A stretch of 64,000 bases of DNA, taken from the NCBI GenBank assembly GCA_963795195.1, contig CAWCGU010000006.1:1116001-1180000 (forward strand). Direction: 5' to 3'. The translations under genes were made by a program, and so were the position numbers. Positions 16,179 through 23,437 of this stretch are shown here, piece by piece; the first letter of the stretch is position 1, and the number at the start of each line of letters is the position of its first letter. This DNA comes from CAWCGU01 sp963795195. GTDB taxonomy: Bacteria > Actinomycetota > Thermoleophilia > Solirubrobacterales > 70-9. Under the pieces are notes generated by a model. It had not been told where the DNA came from. It did not search any database and saw only the letters and a list, made by a program, of their open reading frames with translations.

Positions 16179-17692
16179 TGGCGTTCAGTCCCTTCTATTT
16201 GCGCAAGGACGGCCTTGCGGTCGATCTTCCCGGTTGACGTCTTCGGCAGCGGCTCGGTGACGAGTTCTACCTTCGATGGCATCTCGGTGCGAGCCAGCCG
16301 GCTGGCGCAATGCTGGCGAAGGCTGAGGCTGTTCAGCTTGCTGTCGGGCTCCTTGCGGATGACGGCGTGCAGGCGGGCACCGGCGAGCTCGTCCGGTACG
16401 GCGACCACCGCGACCTCGACGACCTCGGGATGCTCGGAGATGGCCTGCTCGACCACCTGGGTCGAAACCCGCACCCCGCGCACCTTGACGTAGAAATCGG
16501 CCCGTCCCTCAAGCGTCAGGGTGCCGTCGTCGTGGCGGCGCACGATGTCCCCGCCCCGGTACCACGTCGTCTCGCCGTCGGGGTCGTCGATGAACTTGCC
16601 CTCGTTGAGTTCGGCGTTGAGATAGCCGTGCGTCTGGAACGGGGTCGAGACCAGCAGCTCACCCGTGCCCGCCCCTTCGAGCGGCGATCCGTCCTCGGCC
16701 TGTACCCGCGCGCTGACGCCGGGCAGCGGCTTGCCGACGGGGACGGCGGTCGGCACGTTGCCGTCGGCCAGGCCCTCGAACTCGTGCATCAGGCTGTCGT
16801 TGGTCTCGGTGCAGCCGTAGACGTTGAAGAAGCGTGCGTTGGGGAAAAGCGACGGCAGTTCGGCCAGCGTGCTCGCCGGAATCTTGTCCCCCGTGGTGAG
16901 CGCGTACTGCATGCTTGGAAAGCTCGTGTCGTCCTCACGCGCGGCGTCGATCAGCAGACGGTAAAGCATCGGTACGGCTTGAACCACGTTGACCTCGTTG
17001 CCCGCCAGCAGCTCGGCCAGGTAGGCACCGCTGGTCGCGCGATCCTGATCGACCATGACCACGCAACCGCCGTGCTTGAGCGTCGCCCAGATGTCGAGCA
17101 GACAGAGATCGAAGTTGAGCGGCGCGTAGTTGGCGACCTTCGTGCCGGGACCGATGCCGAACGCCGAGCCGGCCCAGTCGGTGAACCGGTCGACTGCGCC
17201 GCGGGTCAGCGGCACGACCTTCGGCAGGCCGGTCGAACCGGAGGTCGTGAGCATGAATGAGACCTCGTCGGCCCCGCCGGGCGGCGGCCACCACGAGCCA
17301 GACGGCTCTTCAGCCGTATCGGACTCCTGGATCGCGCGCAGGCTGGCGGCGCTGTCCGAGCGCGGCCCGAGCGGGCTCATCACCCGGCCGGCGCCCGCCT
17401 GAGCGAAGAGCTCGGCCAGCGTCTCCGGGGCGAGCTCGATCGATGGCAGCAGGAACGGCTGCTGGGCTTCGAGGCAGGCGAGGATCAAGGCGATCGCCTC
17501 GGGTGACTTCTTGGCGCGCAGGCCTACGGGGCGGCCGGCAGGCACGTCCTCGCCGTCAAGCTGGGCACGGGCCTCGGCAGCCATCTGCTGCAACTCGCTG
17601 TAGCTGATCGCCTCCCCCTCCCAGATCAGCGCCGGGGCCGCAGGCTGACTCTCTGCGTGGGCTGCGACTGCCGCTGAAAGTGGATCGCTCAT
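16175..17692 (-). CDS. Stand-alone adenylation enzyme (amino-acyl AMP ligase)
   Basis: 505 residues of the ANL superfamily, the size of single-domain ligases such as prolyl- and D-alanyl-carrier-protein ligases. Core motifs: A3 TTSGSTGLPKVV (149-160), A4 NFDLCLLDIW (193-202), A5 NVYGCTETN (290-298), A7 YRGGDIVRR (378-386), A8 RADFYVKVRGVRVS (397-410), and A10 PKTSTGKIDR with catalytic Lys489. The Asp in A4, which binds the alpha-amino group in amino-acid-activating domains, is present, pointing to an amino acid substrate that I cannot name. ATGA overlaps at both ends couple it to the TrpC-like gene upstream and the carrier protein downstream. Confidence 0.88.
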   Translation of the reverse strand: MSDPLSAAVAAHAESQPAAPALIWEGEAISYSELQQMAAEARAQLDGEDVPAGRPVGLRAKKSPEAIALILACLEAQQPFLLPSIELAPETLAELFAQAGAGRVMSPLGPRSDSAASLRAIQESDTAEEPSGSWWPPPGGADEVSFMLTTSGSTGLPKVVPLTRGAVDRFTDWAGSAFGIGPGTKVANYAPLNFDLCLLDIWATLKHGGCVVMVDQDRATSGAYLAELLAGNEVNVVQAVPMLYRLLIDAAREDDTSFPSMQYALTTGDKIPASTLAELPSLFPNARFFNVYGCTETNDSLMHEFEGLADGNVPTAVPVGKPLPGVSARVQAEDGSPLEGAGTGELLVSTPFQTHGYLNAELNEGKFIDDPDGETTWYRGGDIVRRHDDGTLTLEGRADFYVKVRGVRVSTQVVEQAISEHPEVVEVAVVAVPDELAGARLHAVIRKEPDSKLNSLSLRQHCASRLARTEMPSKVELVTEPLPKTSTGKIDRKAVLAQIEGTERQ

Positions 17693-18417
17693 TGCTGTGC
17701 CGGCATGGCGGAGGGGGCCGAATCCAGGCTCTGGCGGTGCCGCTCGAAATCATCGACCCAGCCCTGCACGCTGTCGGCGAGCAGCAGGCCGGTGCCGACC
17801 AGCAGACCCTTGAAACCCGCGCCGACAAGCTCCGCGGCCACCTTCGGGTCGATGATCGCGCTGGCGCTGACCGGGCACGGAGTCCCGGCTCGAGCAGCCG
17901 GCTCGAGCAGGCTCCGGCTGACGCCGATATTCCCGCTGTCTCGCTCCTGATCGCGGATCGTCTTGTTGTTGATGGCGATGATGCAGTCCTCGGGGTGAAC
18001 GACACGATCGAGCTCGGTCTGATCGATCACCTCGACGAACGGAGTCAGACCGTGGCTCAGCGTCATCTCGATCAGCTTCGGCAGCGTGGACTTCGGCAGG
18101 ATCTGGGCCGTCAGCAGAATCGCCGATGCTCCAGCCTCCTTGGCGGCGGCGATCTGGCGCTCGCGGGTGATGAAGTCCTTCTTCAGCAGGGGAACGTCGG
18201 TCAGCCCGGCAACCTCGTCAAGCATCGCGTCGTCTCCGCCGAACCAGCGACCTGTGACGACGGAGATGCACGGCGCCCCGGCGGCCATGTACGCGCTGAC
18301 GATCTCGGCGACGCTTCGCTCGCCCATCAACTCGACCCCGTGACCGTCGCGCCGCTTGACCTCCATGATCACGGGCAGTGGGGAGGCCAGCAAAGTGTCC
18401 ACGAAGCGGCTGGCCAT
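17689..18417 (-). CDS. TrpC-like (indole-3-glycerol phosphate synthase fold) enzyme
   Basis: 242 residues, (beta/alpha)8 barrel. Indole-3-glycerol phosphate synthase closes the pyrrole ring with loss of CO2 and water. Kept: Glu19 and Lys21 in VIMEVKRRDGHG, Lys80 in PLLKKDFIT, Glu129 in FVEVID and the Asn of AINNKTI. Changed by eye: the usual SPS after the first Lys is DGH, and the SESGI motif is SASAI (184-188), which removes a Glu important for catalysis and substrate binding (Glu210 in Sulfolobus). At 242 residues it is slightly shorter than most TrpC proteins and lacks the N-terminal extension. I infer ring closure on a non-standard substrate. It starts six bases after the TrpF-like stop. 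Confidence 0.8.
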   Translation of the reverse strand: MASRFVDTLLASPLPVIMEVKRRDGHGVELMGERSVAEIVSAYMAAGAPCISVVTGRWFGGDDAMLDEVAGLTDVPLLKKDFITRERQIAAAKEAGASAILLTAQILPKSTLPKLIEMTLSHGLTPFVEVIDQTELDRVVHPEDCIIAINNKTIRDQERDSGNIGVSRSLLEPAARAGTPCPVSASAIIDPKVAAELVGAGFKGLLVGTGLLLADSVQGWVDDFERHRQSLDSAPSAMPAQQ

Positions 18418-18423
18418 TTGCGT

Positions 18424-19119
18424 CTACACACTCTCCTCTTCGGGAGGCGCCTCCCACGCTTGGCAGATCGCCTCGACGTTCTCGGCCGCCACCTTACCGT
18501 CCGGACCGCGCGCGTTCGTGTCCACATCGATGCCGAGGAATCCCGGATGCGCCGTCAGGGCGTCGTAGTCGCCCCGGTTGGCGGCGGAAATCCCGCCGGC
18601 GAGCAGGAACGGGCGCCCCAGGCGCTCCGCCAGCGAGGCGACGAGATCGGCGTCAAGCGTCTGGCCTGTGCTCCCAACCCTGCCGTCCGCAGTCACTGCA
18701 TCGAAGAGGAAGACGTCCACCCCTGCCTTCTCGTAGGAGGCCGTCAGCTTGCCCTCCAGGCATTCCTCCCCGCGCACGTGCAGCACCTTGAGCACGCGGA
18801 CATCGGGAGAGAGCTTTTTCAGGGCGCGCACGAGGCCCGGGGTCTGGTAGCCGTGAAGCTGGACCCAGCGCGCGCGCGAGGTCTCGATGGCTTCGCCAAG
18901 CGCCTCGATGTCCTTGAGGAAGGTGACCAGGACCGGGGTCAGGCGTGGCGTGGCGGCGGCCGCCGCCACGAGTTCGCGCCAGACGTCCAGCGGAAGGTCC
19001 GCGGGGCCGTCCTTGACGCCGTACCAGAGGCCGACGAAATCAACCGGCTGCGCGGCGAGCACGCCGATCTCGGCGGGCTCGGTGATTCCGCAGACCTTGA
19101 CGCGGGCGCCTGACCCCAC
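18424..19119 (-). CDS. TrpF-like (phosphoribosylanthranilate isomerase fold) enzyme
   Basis: 231 residues, (beta/alpha)8 barrel performing an Amadori rearrangement in the tryptophan pathway. The catalytic pair is intact: Cys10 in VKVCGIT and Asp140 in VFLFDAVTADG. WVQLHGYQTP and FLLAGGISAANR are family landmarks. The usual F..SPR segment, whose Arg is thought to contact the anthranilate part, is LWYGVKDGPADLP here, with no Arg. GVDVSSGVE is GIDVDTNARG. I infer the isomerase chemistry is kept on a different N-linked ribose phosphate. It is first in the coupled run. Its GTG start lies in the loop of a 13-bp hairpin (19104-19134), which may control translation of the whole operon. Confidence 0.8.
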   Translation of the reverse strand: MGSGARVKVCGITEPAEIGVLAAQPVDFVGLWYGVKDGPADLPLDVWRELVAAAAATPRLTPVLVTFLKDIEALGEAIETSRARWVQLHGYQTPGLVRALKKLSPDVRVLKVLHVRGEECLEGKLTASYEKAGVDVFLFDAVTADGRVGSTGQTLDADLVASLAERLGRPFLLAGGISAANRGDYDALTAHPGFLGIDVDTNARGPDGKVAAENVEAICQAWEAPPEEESV

Positions 19120-19134
19120 CTGGGTCAGGCGCCC
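19104..19134 (-). promoter_or_regulatory. 13-bp hairpin enclosing the TrpF-like start codon
   Basis: GGGCGCCTGACCC (19122-19134 on minus) pairs perfectly with GGGTCAGGCGCCC (19104-19116 on minus). The loop is AGGTG, in which GTG is the start codon at 19119. It could be the terminator of the upstream propeller gene (stop at 19164), but no T-run follows on the minus strand. A translation-controlling structure at the head of the operon is the more interesting reading. Both are inference. Confidence 0.5.
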
Positions 19135-19163
19135 GTCGCCATTTTCAGTCTGCTTCGTCGTGA

Positions 19164-20446
19164 CTACAGCGCGGCCAGACCGGTTGCGCCGATTCCGAGA
19201 TCGGCGCCGGCCGGTGTTGCACCGAGCGACCTCAGGCTGCCGTTGCCCCTGACCCTGTACTGGTCGATGTGGCTGGGCGGCCCGGGACCCACCGACGGTG
19301 CAAGCACGTAGAGGTACTTGTCATCCGAGCTCAGGTCTGCATCCGTAGCGGCGAAATCGCCGGGCTGGTCGGTCACGCCGAGGGGACTCAGCTGGCCGGC
19401 ACTCCACCCGAATCTCGCGACCGATGCCGGCGCGCCGGCCCCGGTGTTGACGACGAACGCGAACTTGTCGTTGCTCCGTGCAACCACGACCCAGCAGGGC
19501 AGGACGCCGTTGCTGCTCTCGGTGTCAATCGGAGTCACGACGCCCGTCTTGCTGAGGTTGTACGTGGAGACCGTCCCGATCACGGGGTTGCTCGGTCCCG
19601 CCGTCGGATCCTCGATGTTCGTCACGACCAGACGGCCTTTGCTGTCGAAGTCGAAGCCGAACGGGAAGGCACCGGTGCCGGCATACTCGGTCACCGGTCC
19701 CGCGACCCCCTTGTTGTTCACGACGAACGTGTCGATCGCACCCGGTCCGGGCCCAATCGGAGCCATGAAGTTGGCCGAGATCTCGGTGACAACGATCACC
19801 TTGTCGTTCGGAGCGAACCCGATCCCACGCGCGGTAACCGGCCCGTCCGGCGTTGGAAGGGCGGTGTTAGCCAGCGTCTGCGACGAGCCTGCGATCGGCT
19901 TCAGCCTGCCGTTCGGGGCCACAGAGAAGCCGGAGATGTTCCCGGTCGTGCCGTCGGCGTTCGCCGTGTCGGCGTTCAGCACGTACAACACGTCGCCCTC
20001 GCTGTTCAGTGCGAGTGAGTTGGGGAAGTCTCCCCCGAGCTCTTCGTGCTGGCCTTCTTCAGGCCCTTCTTCGTCACTCGGAACGAGGTGACACTGTCGC
20101 TGCCTGCGTTGATCGTAAAAACACGTGAGCCGTCCGGCGATGTCCTGACCGCACCGTCCGAGTCGAGGATCGGGCAGCCGGGGCCGCAACCGACCCCCTG
20201 GGTACTGCCGTTGCCTCCGGTGGAGACGGTCTCGCTCTTCTTGAGCTTCCCGTTCTTACGGCGGTCGAAAGCCACAATCGAGTTACCGGTGGGGTCGTTC
20301 GTCTGTGTGTAGACGGCACCCACTACCGGATTCTTGGCCTTGGCCTCAGCGCCGCTCACGGCAACAAGGCCAGCCAGCGATGCGGCGATCCCCGCCAGGG
20401 CGACGAGCCCCAGCCTCGACCCACTCAACGAATACTCCATGCTCAT
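19164..20446 (-). pseudogene. Secreted beta-propeller (lactonase-like), frameshifted
   Basis: A single gene is split over two frames. The 5' part (from 20446) has a signal peptide ending GAEAKAKN and begins a propeller of the YVTN/6-phosphogluconolactonase type (NSIVAFDRRKNGKLKKSE, SVTSFRVTKKGLKKA). After KASTKSSG the frame runs out of family and stops at 20006. The other frame resumes exactly there with GGDFPNSLALNSEGDVLYVL and continues to 19164. Adding one C to the C5 run at 20032-20036 (a G on the coding strand) restores one open protein of about 427 residues. Either a true one-base deletion or a sequence error. It lies 45 bases before the TrpF-like gene on the same strand. Confidence 0.8.
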
Positions 20447-20507
20447 CCAGCCCCATTCCTAAATCGAGATCGACTCGAACAATGCGAATTCTGTACGAAA
20501 TTCGCGG

Positions 20508-22316
20508 TTACTCTACTCCAACACTCCCAGTCAGCGGTTGATTCGACGCGCTTTGGTGGACCGCCTGCATGTCAATCGGCCGGCTCAGCGATTGCAGGGC
20601 CGGCAACTGCTCCTCAGCCGCCCTGCGCCCGGCGGCCAGGAAGAGGTCCGCGAGCTGAAAGTCGCGCCAGTCCGCCGGCGCAAAACGCGGGGTGACGACG
20701 ACATCGGCCAGCGCCGCGTGACGGGTGCTGGTGTCCAGCTGGCTCAGGTCCATGACCTCGAGCATCGTGTCGAGCATTCCTCGCTTGCGCTTCTTGGGAG
20801 CCTCGGCTTCGACGTCGACCCCCTCGGGCCAGCTCTCCAGCGTCTCCGCGCCCATGATGTTGACCGCGAGCACGAGATCGGCGCCGTCCTCGACCACAGA
20901 GGCGGTCGGCACGGGAACCAGGGCGATGCCGTCGACCAACCGGTGTCCATCGCGCTCCTGGACGGGGAAGACCCCCGCAACGGCGAGCGCCGCCAGCAAA
21001 GCCTCCCAAATTGGCCCCTGACGCAGTGGCAGCGGCGCGCGGTCGGTGAGGTCGACGGTCATGATCACAAGCGGAATCTTCGTGTGCGCGAACCAGCGCT
21101 CCTCGGTCGCTTCACGCAGTAGGCCCCTGAGGATCTCGACTCCGGCCTCACGGACTCCGAGCGGACTGGAAAACATCTCTGCGACCCGGTCGGTGCTGAA
21201 GGCTCGACGAAACCTGGCGTCGATCGCCGAGGAGTCGAATCCGAGTCCAACCTGGGCGGCGACGAAACCGCCGATGCTGCTGCCGCCGACGTAGTCGATC
21301 GTGTACCCGGCGCTTTCCAGCACCTGCAGGACCCCAACGTGTGCGTAGCCCTTGGCCCCGCCGGCGCCGAGCGCGAGCCCCAGCTTGGTCCCGGTCAGAT
21401 GCCGGGCGAGCCAGGCCACGTCGTCGTCGGCCAGCGGGTAGCCGGTATGGCGTTCGCAGCGGCGCACAACCAGTCCCTCTGAGTGCTTCGTCCAGGACTT
21501 GCTCGCCGCCTCGGCCTCCTCGCCGACGAGCACGACCTCGAGCCGGCCGCGGCGGGGTTCGGCGAGAACGGCTCCGAGCGCCCCCGCTTCCTCGGCGCTT
21601 CCCACCAGGGCGACCACGCGATCGACCTCGTCGAGCATGTTGGAAAGCGTCTCGTGATCGAGATCCGCCGGGATCAGCACGGTGGCGTGCTCCGGGGCAA
21701 GCTGATCGGAGGCGGTCAGGGCTCCGGCGAAGGAGAGGCGGCGGTCGAGGAAGGTCACCGGTCGCGGTGTGGCGGCACGCGAGGCCGCAATCACCGCGCC
21801 GAGGGCTGCGTTCAGCGAAGGGCCCGCGAGCAGCGCGATCTCCTCCCCGCGCTCTTCGACCGCACTGCGCGCGGTTGCCCGGAAGAGCCGCTCGCGCTGC
21901 ACGCGGATCACGTTCAGGAGAATCGCCGGGTGCCGCTGCGCGACGTCGACGAGATCCGCGGCGCTCAGCTCGAGCGCCGAGGTGGGCATGCTCGCCACGA
22001 CGGTGGCGGAGCGCGGCTCGCCGGTGATCGCGTCCTGGGCGCCGATCACGTCGCCCTTGCGAAGACGCAGCCCGAACTCACCGGCCCCGACGGTCGTAGG
22101 CGCGAGCCAGTGCGTCAGCCCGGCGGTGATCAACCAGACCCTGTCGCTCGGCTCCCCGGCGCGACAGAGCTCCTCACCGGCGGCGAACTCGCGTGAAACG
22201 ACCTTCCTGGAGAGCGCGTCGAGCTCTTCGTCGGGCAGCTCCGCGAACAGCGGGACGCGGCTCAGCGCTGTATCGCGGGCCATCTCGCGCAGCGTATACA
22301 AAGCGGCCGCTCCCAT
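20508..22316 (-). CDS. Patatin-like phospholipase with N-terminal cyclic-nucleotide domain
   Basis: 602 residues with the architecture of neuropathy-target-esterase/RssA-type proteins. A cyclic-nucleotide-binding-like domain (about 20-140) starts at VPLFAELPDEELDALS. The patatin domain begins near 315: oxyanion loop GAGGAKG, nucleophile elbow GGSSIGG (Ser of GxSxG) and the catalytic Asp in RLVDGIALVPVP. Predicted to hydrolyse phospholipids or lysophospholipids in a regulated way. The phosphate-binding cassette of the cNMP domain is degenerate (GEPRSATVVA), so ligand binding is doubtful. The ATG at 22316 has AAGG four bases upstream; ATG 22283 (MARDTALS) is a plausible alternative. Confidence 0.88.
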   Translation of the reverse strand: MGAAALYTLREMARDTALSRVPLFAELPDEELDALSRKVVSREFAAGEELCRAGEPSDRVWLITAGLTHWLAPTTVGAGEFGLRLRKGDVIGAQDAITGEPRSATVVASMPTSALELSAADLVDVAQRHPAILLNVIRVQRERLFRATARSAVEERGEEIALLAGPSLNAALGAVIAASRAATPRPVTFLDRRLSFAGALTASDQLAPEHATVLIPADLDHETLSNMLDEVDRVVALVGSAEEAGALGAVLAEPRRGRLEVVLVGEEAEAASKSWTKHSEGLVVRRCERHTGYPLADDDVAWLARHLTGTKLGLALGAGGAKGYAHVGVLQVLESAGYTIDYVGGSSIGGFVAAQVGLGFDSSAIDARFRRAFSTDRVAEMFSSPLGVREAGVEILRGLLREATEERWFAHTKIPLVIMTVDLTDRAPLPLRQGPIWEALLAALAVAGVFPVQERDGHRLVDGIALVPVPTASVVEDGADLVLAVNIMGAETLESWPEGVDVEAEAPKKRKRGMLDTMLEVMDLSQLDTSTRHAALADVVVTPRFAPADWRDFQLADLFLAAGRRAAEEQLPALQSLSRPIDMQAVHQSASNQPLTGSVGVE

Positions 22317-22347
22317 TCAGCCTTGTGTGGGGATATGGTGCGCACGC

Positions 22348-23367
22348 ATGGGTGTGCCACAACAGGGGCTGCGGAGCGCAAGCGCGATCACGGCGCAGGA
22401 GAAGGGCGTCAAACTGTTCTCCGGACGAGCCAACCCGGAGCTCGCCGCCGCGATCGCCGCGGAGCTGGGCGTCGAGCTGGGGCCGGTCACCCTGAAGACC
22501 TTCGCGGCCGGCGAGGTCTACTGCCGATTCGATGAATCTGTCCGTGGAGCCAACGTGTTCATCGTTCAGCCGACCTGCGCCAACCCGGCTGAAGAGCTGA
22601 GCGCAAACGACGCGATGATGGAGCTGCTGCTGATGATCGACGCGGCGGTCGGGGCCTCCGCAAATCGCGTCATCGCGGTGATGCCGTGGTTCGGCTACTC
22701 CCGCCAGGACAAGAAGTCGGCGCTGCGCGAGCCGATCAGCGCCCGGCTGGTCGCCCACCTGCTCGAGACCGCCGGTGCCGACCGCGTGCTGACCGTGGAC
22801 CTGCACGCCGGCCAGGTGCAGGGCTTCTTCACCAAGCCGCTCGATCACATGACGGCGCTGCTCGAACTGGCCGGCTACTTCAAGCGACTGGAGCTCGACG
22901 ACCTTGTCGTCGTTTCACCCGACGTCGGCCGCGTCAAGCTCAACGACAAGTTCGCGGCCAAGATCGGCGCCGACTTGGCGGTGATGACCAAGCAGCGCCC
23001 GGCCCACCAGCAGGCCGAGATCGGCTACGTGATCGGCGACGTCGAGGGCAAGACGGCGCTGATCGTCGACGACATCATCGACACCGCGGGCACGCTCAGC
23101 GCCGCGGGGCAGACCGTGCTGGACCGCGGGGCGAAGCGTGTCTACGCCGCGGCAACTCACGGGCTCTTCTCCGGCAAGGCCTTCGAGAACCTGGCCGCGA
23201 CCGCCTTCGAGCAGGTGGTGGTGACCGACACGGTTCCGCTGAGCGCGAACGCACCCGGCAATATCGCGGTCGTCTCGCTCGCGTCGATGCTTGCCGATTC
23301 GATCCGTCAGATCTTCACCGGCGGCTCGGTGAGCAGTGTGTTCGGCGGCGAGAACCAGATGTTTTGA
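22348..23367 (+). CDS. prs: Ribose-phosphate pyrophosphokinase (PRPP synthetase)
   Basis: 339 residues. Makes PRPP from ribose 5-phosphate and ATP, the substrate for purine, pyrimidine, His, Trp and NAD synthesis. Landmarks: KLFSGRANPELA, the flexible-loop FGYSRQDKK, TVDLHAGQVQGFF, VVSPDVGRVKL and the PRPP-binding VDDIIDTAGTL. Full-length class I enzyme. It is divergent from the patatin gene and 3.2 kb from the TrpD-like phosphoribosyltransferase, which would use its product. The ATG at 22348 is chosen; the GTG at 22354 is close behind. A halogenase-like gene follows 70 bases downstream on the same strand. Confidence 0.96.
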   Translation: MGVPQQGLRSASAITAQEKGVKLFSGRANPELAAAIAAELGVELGPVTLKTFAAGEVYCRFDESVRGANVFIVQPTCANPAEELSANDAMMELLLMIDAAVGASANRVIAVMPWFGYSRQDKKSALREPISARLVAHLLETAGADRVLTVDLHAGQVQGFFTKPLDHMTALLELAGYFKRLELDDLVVVSPDVGRVKLNDKFAAKIGADLAVMTKQRPAHQQAEIGYVIGDVEGKTALIVDDIIDTAGTLSAAGQTVLDRGAKRVYAAATHGLFSGKAFENLAATAFEQVVVTDTVPLSANAPGNIAVVSLASMLADSIRQIFTGGSVSSVFGGENQMF

Positions 23368-23437
23368 TGGGCGCATTCCCTGATCGCTGCGGGGGTAATA
23401 CAGTGCGGCCAGCGAGTAGGCAACCGAGGAGGAGCTG

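Noticed and set aside
17680..19113. Long plus-strand open frame of 477 codons opposite the TrpC/TrpF-like genes
   Set aside because: The opposite strand encodes two recognisable TIM-barrel proteins; the plus frame has His/Arg-rich low-information sequence typical of antisense frames.
14075..19119. Ordinary tryptophan biosynthesis operon
   Set aside because: trpB, trpE and trpG are missing, an adenylation enzyme and carrier protein are embedded, and anthranilate-side residues are changed. It is kept as a trp-like cluster without trp gene symbols.
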